The notes: generated from the letters alone by a model not told the origin. Shown: positions 15,530 to 23,894, counted from the stretch's first letter. The stretch is DNA of 61,805 nt from Solirubrobacterales bacterium (GCA_027451345.1 DAIDJO010000102.1:1-61805), one strand, 5' to 3'. Numbers and translations: made by a program.

Positions 15530-16719
15530 GGATGGCGCTGGGTGCGCTTCGATTGAACCGGACCGCGGGTTGGCTGGTTGCCGATTCAAGCCGGCTGATG
15601 ATCGCGGCGGGGATTCTCGCGCTGGTCATAGCGAATGCCATCCCTGGACTCCGCCTGCAGAGCCTGTGGACCGCTGGTTTCACTCTGGACCTGGACGGGG
15701 CGCACGCCCGAGTCGACTTGAGCAACGTCATCGTCAACGGGCTCATGACCGTGTTCTTCCTGTGCGTTGGCATCGAGATCCGACGAGAGATCGCCGTCGG
15801 CGCGCTGCGCAGCGTGCGGACCGCAATCGCCCCAGTTCTCTGCGCACTCGGTGGGATGCTCGTGCCGATGGGGCTCTATGTGCTCCTCGCTGGACACGGT
15901 AGATCGAGCTCGGGTTGGGCGGTCCCATGCGCCACCGACATTGCGTTGGCCGTGGGAGTGGCGGGCATCGTGGCTCCCGGCCTCTCGGCCGGAGCGCGTG
16001 CGTTCCTGCTCACTCTCGCGGTGGCGGACGATCTCGGCGGGATCGCCGTGATCGGGATCTGGTACTCCCACGGGATCTCGCTGCTCCCGGCGGCAGCTTC
16101 CCTGGCGTGTGCCGTGCTGTTTGCGGGCACGCTCTATCTCGGTATGTGGCCTCTGCCGTTCGGGCTCATCTTGCTCGTTCCTGCGTGGCTGCTGATGTGG
16201 CGGGGCCATGTCGAACCGCCCATCGTGGGGGCGCTGTTCGGGATAGTGACGCCGGTCGCGGTCGGCAGGCACGGAACCAACGTCCGTGTCCAAGCCGAAC
16301 GATTCCTAGCGCGGCTGAGTCCGATCGTTGGCTTGGTCATTCTGCCCGCGTTTGCCGCGATCAGTGCGACGGTACCGATTTCTCTCGGCGCGGCCGTCTC
16401 GACCACAGCGATCGGAGTCGCAGTCGGACTGTTCCTCGGAAAGCCGCTGGGCATCTTCGGGACCCTCAAGCTCATCACGAGAACGGGACTCGCCCGTCAT
16501 CCGGACGCGACGACAGACAGGGATCTTCTCGGCGTGAGCATGTTGGGTGGTGTCGGCTTCACCGTCTCGCTATTCATTGCGCGCGTCGGCCTTCCGAGCG
16601 GTGGGCTGCGCGCGGGCGCAACCTTGGGCGTCTTCGCTGGGAGCCTGGTGGCTGGACTTGGGAGCGCCCTCTACTTCCGCGTCGCCGTCCGCCGGGACGG
16701 CCTGCCAGTGGCTACCTGA
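15526..16719 (+). CDS. nhaA: Na+/H+ antiporter NhaA
   Basis: The 397-residue membrane protein starts at ATG 15526 (ATGA overlap). NhaA signatures: ATDIALAVGV (the conserved Asp of TM IV), LAVADDLGGIAVI (the paired ion-binding Asp residues of TM V) and GFTVSLFIA near the C terminus. About 11-12 hydrophobic segments are seen. NhaA exports Na+ in exchange for protons and is activated at alkaline pH. Its location at the end of an Hsp70/TerY-P/ion-channel operon ties the cluster to cation homeostasis. Confidence 0.93.
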   Translation: MRMALGALRLNRTAGWLVADSSRLMIAAGILALVIANAIPGLRLQSLWTAGFTLDLDGAHARVDLSNVIVNGLMTVFFLCVGIEIRREIAVGALRSVRTAIAPVLCALGGMLVPMGLYVLLAGHGRSSSGWAVPCATDIALAVGVAGIVAPGLSAGARAFLLTLAVADDLGGIAVIGIWYSHGISLLPAAASLACAVLFAGTLYLGMWPLPFGLILLVPAWLLMWRGHVEPPIVGALFGIVTPVAVGRHGTNVRVQAERFLARLSPIVGLVILPAFAAISATVPISLGAAVSTTAIGVAVGLFLGKPLGIFGTLKLITRTGLARHPDATTDRDLLGVSMLGGVGFTVSLFIARVGLPSGGLRAGATLGVFAGSLVAGLGSALYFRVAVRRDGLPVAT

Positions 16720-16855
16720 TGCGTTGCACAGGCCCTCTCGGCGGCCCGGTGGCTCGCCAAGTTCGGGGGTCTACGCTCCCTGCGCGTGATCCTGGGCTCA
16801 GAACTGGCGGGGAGCTGGCTGGCGCCCAGTGCCGACGACCGCCTGCTGCCATGGC

Positions 16856-17986
16856 CTAGTGGAAGTAGAAGAGCAGGCCCAGCAGGACGTACACAGCCAG
16901 CAACTCCACGCCCTCGAGCCACGTTGACTCTCCGTCCGAGGTGAGCGCGGTCGTCAGAAGCCCACCGAAGATGAGCGCGATCAGCTCGAAACCATTGAAG
17001 ACCAACCCCAGGGGAGCAGGCCCGCCGAGAAACGAGATGATCACCAGGACGGGCGTGACCACCAGTCCGATCTGGGTCGCCGAGCCGATCGCCATGCTCA
17101 TGGACAGGTCCATGTCGTCCCGCAGCGCGGCGGACACCGATGAGTAGTGTTCGGCGGCATTCCCGACGATCCCCACGATGAAGGCTCCAACAAAGAACGG
17201 TGGCAGTCCCAGCGACGCGGATGCCGGAACGATGCTCTTCACCAGTAGGTGGCTGAGGAGAGCGACCACAGCGGCGCTCGCCGTCAGCGCGAGAATCGCC
17301 TTGCGGTGGCTCCAGACCTCCGCGGCGATATCCACTTGGCCTGGGATCCCGAAGAGGTTACGGTGCGTTTTCAACGAGAACACGAGCCCAGCTACGTAGG
17401 TGAACAGCAGCACAAACGACACAGCGAGTGAGAGATGCGCGATCGAGGGCGAGACACGCAGCAGGTGAGTGCTCGATTGTGGGAGCGCGTGGCCGTGGAG
17501 GAGTTGGGCGACGGCCGGCAACGACAACGCCACGACGGTGACCAGCAGCAAGCCAGTTTGGGTCTGCGCTGCCGTCGCGTTGAAGCTCTGGCGTGGCCGG
17601 CGCCAGCCTCCAGCCAGCATCGAGGCTCCGAGGACTAAAAGGGCGTTGCCGATGATCGAGCCCACGACCGCGGCTTTGACGACCTCCTGCAGACCGGCCA
17701 GCAATGCGAAGACGGCGATGATCAACTCAGGCGCGTTACCGAGTGTCACGTTGACCAAGGCGGCGACACCCGGGCCCGATCGAGTGGCCACATGTTCGGT
17801 CCCGTCGCTCATGAGCTTGGCTGCGGGCACCAGGCCCAATGCCGAGGCGAGGAACACTGGCGCTCCACCGGCGTGGCTCAGCTGCAGGCAGAGAGCTGCC
17901 GGAACCGCAAGCCAGACCAGCTTCGGGGCAAGCCATCGGCCAACTGGTTGTGGCCGGCCTCGGCCGGCTCCGGTGGATGGTGCCAA
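16856..17986 (-). CDS. calcium/proton exchanger of the CAX family
   Basis: The 376-residue protein starts at TTG 17986; a shorter start is possible. Both alpha-repeats of the Ca2+/cation antiporter superfamily are visible: GNAPELIIAVFAL followed by VVGSIIGNALLVLG in the first half, and GNAAEHYSSV followed by MDLSMSMAIGSATQIGLVV in the second, with about 11 membrane segments. CAX proteins export Ca2+ using the proton gradient. It is convergent to nhaA with 136 bases between, so it is not in the same transcript, yet it continues the cation-transport theme. Confidence 0.92.
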   Translation of the reverse strand: MAPSTGAGRGRPQPVGRWLAPKLVWLAVPAALCLQLSHAGGAPVFLASALGLVPAAKLMSDGTEHVATRSGPGVAALVNVTLGNAPELIIAVFALLAGLQEVVKAAVVGSIIGNALLVLGASMLAGGWRRPRQSFNATAAQTQTGLLLVTVVALSLPAVAQLLHGHALPQSSTHLLRVSPSIAHLSLAVSFVLLFTYVAGLVFSLKTHRNLFGIPGQVDIAAEVWSHRKAILALTASAAVVALLSHLLVKSIVPASASLGLPPFFVGAFIVGIVGNAAEHYSSVSAALRDDMDLSMSMAIGSATQIGLVVTPVLVIISFLGGPAPLGLVFNGFELIALIFGGLLTTALTSDGESTWLEGVELLAVYVLLGLLFYFH

Positions 17987-18672
17987 CGGAGCCTAGAGCG
18001 CGGCGCGCCCAGGTCTGCCGCTACCTGGCGTCATCCCGGCCACGCTCAGTGGGCCTTCCAACCTCGCGCGTCGGTCGCGAGGCGCGTACTGCGAGCTCGC
18101 CAAGGTGCGTGGCGCGCGGATCTGCTTCGGGGGCCGCGCCTCGGACTGCCGCGGTGCCGGCAAAGCGGGTCAACTCGCGGCTGGGCTGAGGTTGAGCAAT
18201 CGCGAGCCGCTCGGTCGTGGGCAGAAGCTCGGGGTTTCGAAGGCCGCGTTCAGGGCCCCCGAGCGGGGCACGCTCGCGTCGTGGAGTGCGTTCCATCGTG
18301 TCGTTGCTAACAGACCCAGATCGTGTTGGACACCAGTGGCGATCAGTTGTGTCGAGAGTCTACGCTCACGACCGGTACCGTGCCCCTCTCCTGGCGGGGC
18401 GACGCCCCGGATCGTGTCGGTGGACGGTTCGAAACGGCCGGCCCGGGAAGAGCGTGTCATGGGGCGGATGACCGGAGGCAGGAAGCCCGATCGAGGGTCG
18501 CGCCTGGCGGCAACCAGGGGAGAAAATCATGGTCGCAGCGTTCGAGTCGGCACGATCACGCCACGTCCGGGCGCCTCATCCTGGTCGGAGCGTCCAGATC
18601 GGTAGTGTGGGAGTGGCCACCAGGGTACGTTCCGATGCGCATGTGCATCGTCGCCCGCGAGGTCCCTCCGTC
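17987..18672. other. long intergenic region with a structured leader near its right end
   Basis: No convincing gene lies here. The region must hold the promoter for the CAX gene on the minus strand and for the lipoprotein/kinase pair on the plus strand. At 18503-18518 CCTGG and CCAGG form a short stem around CGGCAA, followed by AGGGGAG and an ATG at 18529 that is in frame with the lipoprotein gene. This strong ribosome binding site could mean a 48-residue longer product or a coupled leader. The preceding 150 bases are GC-rich with several short inverted repeats. I could not match them to a known riboswitch. Confidence 0.35.
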
Positions 18673-19140
18673 ATGCCCGCTCGTATGGTTCCGCGTCTGG
18701 CGATCTGTCTCATGATCGGCGTGCTCGTCGCCGGCTGTGGGGCCGGGTCGTCCGCGCCGCGTCTCAGTGCGACCGCCGCCCGGCAGCTCCAGAACGATCT
18801 CACGGCCGCGCGCACCGGCGCCGAGCGCCACAGCCGCGAGGCCGCGGACGCGGCCCTCGCCCGCTTTGCCGCCGGGGTTCGACGCGCCGCCCGCGACGGC
18901 CAGCTCAGCCGTGCGGTGGAACGCCGGTTGGAGGACGGGCTCGCTCAGGCTCGTCGTCACGTCAGCCTCGACGTGACGACCCCGACGCCGCCCCCGTCGA
19001 CCGTGGCCCAGACGACGCCCGCTCCTGCGCTCACACCGCCGACGCCGGCGCAGCATCCCGGGGAGGGCCCCAACCACATCCCGCCCGGCCATGCCCAGCA
19101 TGGGGATCACGGGCACCAGCAGGGGGACGGTGGCGGATGA
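18673..19140 (+). CDS. small lipoprotein with histidine/glycine-rich tail
   Basis: I chose ATG 18673 because the product then begins with a typical lipoprotein signal (RLAICLMIGVLVAGC), with the lipidated Cys about 20 residues in; ATG 18529 has a better ribosome binding site but buries the signal. The mature part has an Ala/Arg-rich helical region (QLQNDLTAARTGAERHSREA), a Thr/Pro-rich linker and a tail rich in His, Gly and Gln. The function is unknown. It overlaps the following kinase gene by 4 bases, so it may be an extracytoplasmic partner or sensor for that kinase. Confidence 0.7.
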   Translation: MPARMVPRLAICLMIGVLVAGCGAGSSAPRLSATAARQLQNDLTAARTGAERHSREAADAALARFAAGVRRAARDGQLSRAVERRLEDGLAQARRHVSLDVTTPTPPPSTVAQTTPAPALTPPTPAQHPGEGPNHIPPGHAQHGDHGHQQGDGGG

Positions 19141-20228
19141 CGGCCATCGCGCCAAATGAGGTGATCGGCGGGCGCTACCGCCTGCAGCGCCGACTCGGCG
19201 CGGGGGGGATGGCGGCGGTATGGCTGGCGACGGACGAGCGCCTGGGGCGCCAGGTGGCGATCAAGATCATCGCCGACACCCTGGCCGGGGACGGCGATTG
19301 GCTGCGGCGCTTTCAGCGAGAGGCGCGGGCCGCCGCGAGCATCTCCCACCCGCACGTCGTTTCGGTCTTCGACTACGGCGTCGATGCCGGCCGACCGTTC
19401 ATCGCCATGGAGTATCTGTCCGGCGGCACGCTGCGCGACAGGCTCACGGGCGAGCGCTCTGACGTCCTCGATCCGATCCGGGCGGCGTCCCAGCTCCTCG
19501 ACGCCCTGCGGGCCGTCCACGCCGCCGGCATCATCCACCGCGACGTCAACCCCCGCAACGTGCTGCTCGACGAGCACGACCACCTCTACCTCACCGACTT
19601 CGGCATCGCGCTTCCGGCCGACGCGACCCAGCTGACTCAGACCGGCATGGTGATCGGCACGCTCGGATACATGGCGCCCGAGGTGGCCGGCGGCGATCCG
19701 GCCACGGTGCGCAGCGATCTCTACTCGGTCGGCCTGCTCATCGGCGAGCTGGCCGGCGCCCGCTCACCCGGGCCGTTGTCGGCGCTCGTGGCCGCCCTCA
19801 CCGCTCAATCACCCGCGGCGAGACCCGATTCCGCGGCACGGGCGCTCGCGCTGATCACGGACGCCGACGCAACCGCCGTCACGGCGGTGCGGACCAGCGT
19901 CCTCCCGCCGCGTCGATCGCCGACCCCGCGGCGCCCCGCGGCCGAGGAGGAGAGGCCGACGACCGTGATGCCGCACCGCACGCGCGCGGCCGGCCGGTCG
20001 GACCCTTGGTCCAGCCCCGCCGTCGGCCGCTCCGGCGGCCGCGCGGTTGCCGCGGCCGTCCTCGCCCTGCTCGTGGCCTGTGTCGCCGCGGTGGCGCTGA
20101 TCGCCGGTGGTTCCTCGCCCGCCCCGCCCCGGGTGCGGCTGCCCGCGGCGGCGCCCGCGGCCGCTCCGCTCAGTCAGCAGCTGAACTCGCTTGCCGGCAT
20201 GGTCAATGCGGCGCGATCCGGCCGCTGA
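19137..20228 (+). CDS. PknB-like Ser/Thr protein kinase with one membrane helix
   Basis: The 363-residue protein starts at ATG 19137. The kinase domain (residues 12-260) is complete: LGAGGMAAVW Gly-loop, VAIKII Lys, a catalytic loop IIHRDVNPRNVLL, DFGIAL, the GTLGYMAPE activation-loop end and SDLYSVGLLI. HRDVNPRN has Asn where most kinases have Lys (HRDVKPxN), which is unusual. After a Pro/Arg-rich linker there is one membrane helix (VAAAVLALLVACVAAVALIA) and a short external tail without PASTA repeats. It probably pairs with the lipoprotein encoded upstream. Confidence 0.9.
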   Translation: MTAIAPNEVIGGRYRLQRRLGAGGMAAVWLATDERLGRQVAIKIIADTLAGDGDWLRRFQREARAAASISHPHVVSVFDYGVDAGRPFIAMEYLSGGTLRDRLTGERSDVLDPIRAASQLLDALRAVHAAGIIHRDVNPRNVLLDEHDHLYLTDFGIALPADATQLTQTGMVIGTLGYMAPEVAGGDPATVRSDLYSVGLLIGELAGARSPGPLSALVAALTAQSPAARPDSAARALALITDADATAVTAVRTSVLPPRRSPTPRRPAAEEERPTTVMPHRTRAAGRSDPWSSPAVGRSGGRAVAAAVLALLVACVAAVALIAGGSSPAPPRVRLPAAAPAAAPLSQQLNSLAGMVNAARSGR

Positions 20229-20237
20229 ACGCGGCGA

Positions 20238-20630
20238 TCACGCAGCCTGGTGATAGCGAGCCACCGTGAACCCGATCAGCGCGGGGACGTGGATCGCGAA
20301 CAGGAGGAGTGAGAGAGTCAGGACCACCAGGGTGCCGCCGCGCACGTGGTTGTGGACGAAGACGAACTCGAGCATCCCGGCGATCACGAGGTACGCGAGG
20401 AGCGCCCAGCGAGCCACGGCAAAGAAACGAGCCCAGGCGAAGCCACCAACGCGGCTCAGCGACAGCAGGTTGAACGTCATCAGCGCCGCTGAGAGCGCCA
20501 GCAGGATCACGGCGGGCGTGAGCGAGACGTGCGCCGGCAGGTTGGCTGACAGGTAGATGCCCCCGGCGACGATGAGCGCCATCGAGGTCATGGCAACCTG
20601 CGTCACCGGTGGGTAGCTGGGTTCCTCCAC
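20238..20630 (-). CDS. small integral membrane protein
   Basis: The best start is GTG 20630, 5 bases after the stop of the upstream membrane gene; this gives 130 residues. Four hydrophobic helices are seen (SMALIVAGGIYLSANL, LTPAVILLALSAALMTFNL, ARWALLAYLVIAGMLEFVFV and TLVVLTLSLLLFAIHVPALI). A longer frame upstream is only a shadow of the neighbouring gene. I recognise no family. The tight spacing suggests that it works with the protein encoded at 20636-21259. Confidence 0.65.
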   Translation of the reverse strand: MEEPSYPPVTQVAMTSMALIVAGGIYLSANLPAHVSLTPAVILLALSAALMTFNLLSLSRVGGFAWARFFAVARWALLAYLVIAGMLEFVFVHNHVRGGTLVVLTLSLLLFAIHVPALIGFTVARYHQAA

Positions 20631-20635
20631 GGGCG

Positions 20636-21259
20636 TCAGCTGCTCGCGAGCTTGGTCATGATGACGAGCGTCGCCACCTGCATCAGGCCGGTGATCCCGG
20701 CCGCGTACATGAACCGCTTCATCAGCCGCTCGATCACCCCCGGGTTCGGCCTCGGCTTCTTCAGCTCGACGAGCACCGCGATGTTCGCCGGTTCGAGCAA
20801 CCCGAGGGCGACGATCGCCATCACCCCCACCACGATCATGCTGGCCACCACCCAGGCGTGGTTGTGATACGTGTTGAGGTTGGTGCCGAGATGGGTGGAC
20901 AGCTGCCAGCCCGCCACCAGCGTCGTCGTGACGATCGCGGGCATCAGCACCACCATCTTGGGCATGAACTTCGTCGTGAACTCGATTCGCGCGGGAATCG
21001 AGAGGCTGCCGAGGATCGGGCCGATGACGAATCCGAGGAAGAGGTCGATCACCGTCCAGCCGGCGCCGAAGACCACGTGCATGAACTCGAGCGGCCACAG
21101 CCCGCCGGTGGCGACCACCACGATCAGCGCGACGAGGATCACCCCGGCCAGCGCGAGCCCGACCCGCGGCACGATCTCGAAGTCGGGGATGGAGATGGGC
21201 GGTCCAGCGTGGGCCGGTTCGGCCGGGGCCGGGGGCCCCTCGGAAGTGATTGACACCAT
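20636..21259 (-). CDS. integral membrane protein, CopD/DUF2269-like pattern
   Basis: The 207-residue protein starts at ATG 21259 and has about five membrane helices. One contains HVVFGAGWTVIDLFLGFVIG and another a conserved-looking His pair (LNTYHNHAWVVASMIVVG). The first 25 residues are Pro/Ala-rich and cytosolic. Membrane His residues of this type occur in haem or copper-linked membrane proteins, but that is only suggestive. It is divergent from ycaQ with 13 bases between the start codons, so its promoter must lie inside the neighbour. Confidence 0.65.
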   Translation of the reverse strand: MVSITSEGPPAPAEPAHAGPPISIPDFEIVPRVGLALAGVILVALIVVVATGGLWPLEFMHVVFGAGWTVIDLFLGFVIGPILGSLSIPARIEFTTKFMPKMVVLMPAIVTTTLVAGWQLSTHLGTNLNTYHNHAWVVASMIVVGVMAIVALGLLEPANIAVLVELKKPRPNPGVIERLMKRFMYAAGITGLMQVATLVIMTKLASS

Positions 21260-21272
21260 GTGAGGCGATCGT

Positions 21273-22562
21273 ATGTCAGTGCCCGCTCAGAACGCAAGCA
21301 TCGTTGCCTCGATTCCTGCGGCCCGCGTGCCGAGACTCAGCCTCGCCGCCGCCCGGCGGGTCGCGCTGGCCGCCCAGGGGTTCTCCTCCGGCTCCCGGCC
21401 CGCTGGCCGGGAGCCGGGCCTGGCCGCGGTCACCGCCGCGGTGCGCCGCCTCGGCCTGCTGCAGCTGGATTCGGTGAACGTCCTCTGCCGGGCCCACTAC
21501 CTCCCGCTGTATTCGCGGCTTGGTCCCTACGACACCCGCCTGCTCGACCGAATCGCCGCACATGGGACCGGGCGGGTGGACCGCCGCCTCGTGGAGTACT
21601 GGGCGCACGAGGCATCCCTGATCCCGGTGGAGCACCACCGGCTGTTCCGCTGGCGGATGGATGAACGCCAGCGCATCTGGGCCGGGATGCGCCGGGTGCT
21701 GACCGAGCGCCGGGACCTCATCGAGCAGACGCTGGAGCTCGTCCGTGAACGGGGTCCGATTCGGGCGCGGGACACCGGCCACGTGCGGGCGAGGGCCCGT
21801 CCGGGCGAGATGTGGAACTGGCACGACGGAAAGGTCGCCCTCGAGGCGCTCTTCTTCACGGGGGCGGTCGGCGCCTCGCGTCGCATCAACTTCGAACGCC
21901 ATTACGACCTGATCGAGCGCATCCTCGCGCCCGAGCACCTCACCGATGTGCCGCCGCGCGAGGAGGCGCACCGTGAGCTCACGCGGATCGCCGCACAAGC
22001 CCTGGGGGTGGCGACGATCGCTGACCTGGCGGATTACTGGCGCCTGCCGGTGCGCGACCTCGCCCCACGGGTCACCGAACTCGTGCGCGCCGGCGAGCTG
22101 CTTCCGGTCGAGGTCGCGGGATGGGACACCCCGGCCTACCTGTGGCACGCGGCCCGGCGCCCGCGCGCGCTGGCCGCTCGGGCGCTGCTCTCCCCGTTTG
22201 ACTCGCTCATCTTCTTCCGGCCGCGGACCGAGCGGCTCTTCGGGTTCCACTACCGGATCGAGATCTACACGCCCGCCCCGAAGCGCCGGTACGGGTACTA
22301 CGTGCTTCCGTTCCTGCTCGACGAGCGGCTCGTCGCGCGCGTGGACGTCAAGGCAGATCGCTCCGCCGGTGTGCTTCAGGTGCGCGGCGCGTACGCCGAG
22401 GCGGAGGCCGACGTGCCGCGCGTCGCCCGGGAGCTCGCGGCCGAACTCGAGCTGTGCGCCGGCTGGCTGGGCCTGGACGGCGGGGTTGTCGCTGCCGAGC
22501 GGGGTGACCTGGCGGGCGCCCTCAGGCGGGCACTCGGCTCTCCGCGTCGCGCACGCGCTTGA
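21273..22562 (+). CDS. ycaQ: YcaQ/AlkX family DNA glycosylase (crosslink repair)
   Basis: The 429-residue protein is of the HTH_42 (AlkZ/YcaQ) superfamily of winged-helix DNA glycosylases. The catalytic QxD motif of the YcaQ/AlkX branch is present in LGLLQLDSVNVL (near residue 65); AlkZ has QxQ instead. Further family features are YWAHEASLIP, the RxRR region and FDSLIFFRPRTERLFGF near residue 310. YcaQ unhooks interstrand DNA crosslinks and removes alkylated bases. The start may be internal (GTG 21327), because the divergent gene begins only 13 bases away. The 3' end overlaps the convergent cNMP-binding gene by 41 bases. Confidence 0.9.
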   Translation: MSVPAQNASIVASIPAARVPRLSLAAARRVALAAQGFSSGSRPAGREPGLAAVTAAVRRLGLLQLDSVNVLCRAHYLPLYSRLGPYDTRLLDRIAAHGTGRVDRRLVEYWAHEASLIPVEHHRLFRWRMDERQRIWAGMRRVLTERRDLIEQTLELVRERGPIRARDTGHVRARARPGEMWNWHDGKVALEALFFTGAVGASRRINFERHYDLIERILAPEHLTDVPPREEAHRELTRIAAQALGVATIADLADYWRLPVRDLAPRVTELVRAGELLPVEVAGWDTPAYLWHAARRPRALAARALLSPFDSLIFFRPRTERLFGFHYRIEIYTPAPKRRYGYYVLPFLLDERLVARVDVKADRSAGVLQVRGAYAEAEADVPRVARELAAELELCAGWLGLDGGVVAAERGDLAGALRRALGSPRRARA

Positions 22563-22944
22563 CCATCAGTTCGAGCAGGGCCCAGGCGACCTCCGGATGG
22601 CTGAAGGCGAAGGGTCGAAAGACGGGCCGCGAGAGGACGAGGCACTGGGCATCCGTCTGCGCCACGACGGTCGCCGAGCGAGAGTCCCGGTCGACGAGCG
22701 CCATCTCGCCGAACGAGTCACCGGGCGTGAGGGTCCGTACCGCTTGGCCGTGAATGCTGACTTCGAGGGTCCCATCCAGGATCACGAAGTACGTGGTGCC
22801 GAACGCTCCGTCGTCGGTGAGGTGGGTTCCGGCGTCGAAGGAGAGGATGTGGGCCTCCTTCGCGAGCTTCCTGAGCTCCTTCGGCTTGACCTCGCTGAAG
22901 ATCGACACCTTCGCGAGCACATCCTCTGGATTGACCGTGGACAT
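22522..22944 (-). CDS. stand-alone cyclic nucleotide-binding domain protein
   Basis: I chose ATG 22944 (140 residues), since the longer upstream frame is only low-complexity Arg. The Crp-type cNMP-binding fold is clear: IFSEVKPKELRKLAKEA, GTTYFVILDGTLEVSIHGQ, LTPGDSFGEMALVDRDSRSA (the phosphate-binding cassette with GE and R) and the C helix. No DNA-binding, kinase or channel domain is attached. Such proteins bind cAMP or cGMP, or act as structural subunits. The last 41 bases overlap the end of ycaQ on the opposite strand. Confidence 0.85.
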   Translation of the reverse strand: MSTVNPEDVLAKVSIFSEVKPKELRKLAKEAHILSFDAGTHLTDDGAFGTTYFVILDGTLEVSIHGQAVRTLTPGDSFGEMALVDRDSRSATVVAQTDAQCLVLSRPVFRPFAFSHPEVAWALLELMVKRVRDAESRVPA

Positions 22945-23135
22945 GGCGCGATCATACGCCCTGCTCCCCTCGCCGCTCAGAAAAATCGTCTGTTCCCCCG
23001 GAGGGGTCCTGCGACGCTGGGCCCCTCCGGTCGCTGAGGTTCCTCGCCGGCGGGGCGGCCCACGACGGGTGGACGCCAAGCGCCGACTCTCGAGCCCCGC
23101 CATGTTCCTCGTCCGGATGTGGAAGGATCGTCCCC

Positions 23136-23825
23136 GTGGACGGCTCCTGCACTCTCGTCGTTGGTGGCACGGGGACGCTCGGTGCGTCGTTCGCGAGGCG
23201 CAGGGCCGCGGCGGGCTTCCGGGTCGCGCTCACGTCAAGATCGGCGGAGCGGGCGAGCGCCTTCGCTGCCGAGCTCGGCTCGGGCACTGTGGGTCTGGCC
23301 CTGGATCTGTCTCGGGCGGAGACGATCGAGCCCTCGCTCGCGGGGCTCGGTGCGATCGACGCGGTTGTGATCACGGCGGTCGAGCAGTCCACCACGAGCC
23401 TGCGCGAGTTCGACCTCGATCGAGTCCAGCGCGGCGTCGCGATGAAACTCGTTGGTTACACCGAGGTCGTGCGGGTGCTGCTCGACCGCATGACCCCCGA
23501 GGCGGCGGTCGTGCTCTTCGGTGGACTCGCCAAGGATCAGCCGTACCCCGGGTCGACGGTGGTCACCGCCTTCAACGGTGGGGTCGCGACGCTCGTGAAC
23601 ACACTCGCGGTGGAGATCGCGCCGCACCGTGTCAACGCGATCCACCCCGGTGTGGTGGGCGACACACCCCGCTGGGTCAACGTCGACCACCCGGCGAAAT
23701 CCCGCACACCGATCGGGCGGCTCGTGACCAGCGATGAGATCACGGACGGCGTGGAGTTTCTGCTGCGCAACGGCGGTATCAATGCGCAGAACCTGTGCAT
23801 CGACGGGGGCGTCCGGTTGGGATGA
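23136..23825 (+). CDS. short-chain dehydrogenase-like protein lacking the catalytic residues
   Basis: The 229-residue protein starts at GTG 23136 behind GGAAGGA. The Rossmann fold is clear: VVGGTGTLGASFA, LALDLSR and a C-terminal ILLR-like NGGINAQNLCIDGG. Aligned with classical SDRs, the YxxxK motif is replaced by VTAFN, the catalytic Ser by Gly (VVLFGGLAK) and the NNAG motif by ITAV. It is therefore either a cofactor-binding regulator or a reductase with different chemistry. The TGxxxGxG loop is modified to GGTGTLG but should still bind NAD(P). Confidence 0.85.
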   Translation: MDGSCTLVVGGTGTLGASFARRRAAAGFRVALTSRSAERASAFAAELGSGTVGLALDLSRAETIEPSLAGLGAIDAVVITAVEQSTTSLREFDLDRVQRGVAMKLVGYTEVVRVLLDRMTPEAAVVLFGGLAKDQPYPGSTVVTAFNGGVATLVNTLAVEIAPHRVNAIHPGVVGDTPRWVNVDHPAKSRTPIGRLVTSDEITDGVEFLLRNGGINAQNLCIDGGVRLG

Positions 23826-23894
23826 CCGCAGCGCCCACCGCAAATCCGTCGCGGGTGGCCTGAGGCTCCGCCCGCGGCCCTGGCTCCGGGAGAG

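Noticed and set aside
18360-18528. c-di-AMP, SAM or cobalamin riboswitch
   Set aside because: GGCAACC-like and stem elements are present, but conserved core motifs of these classes could not be placed.
20609-21253. Plus-strand frame opposite the membrane proteins
   Set aside because: His/Arg/Asp-rich antisense frame, no domain.
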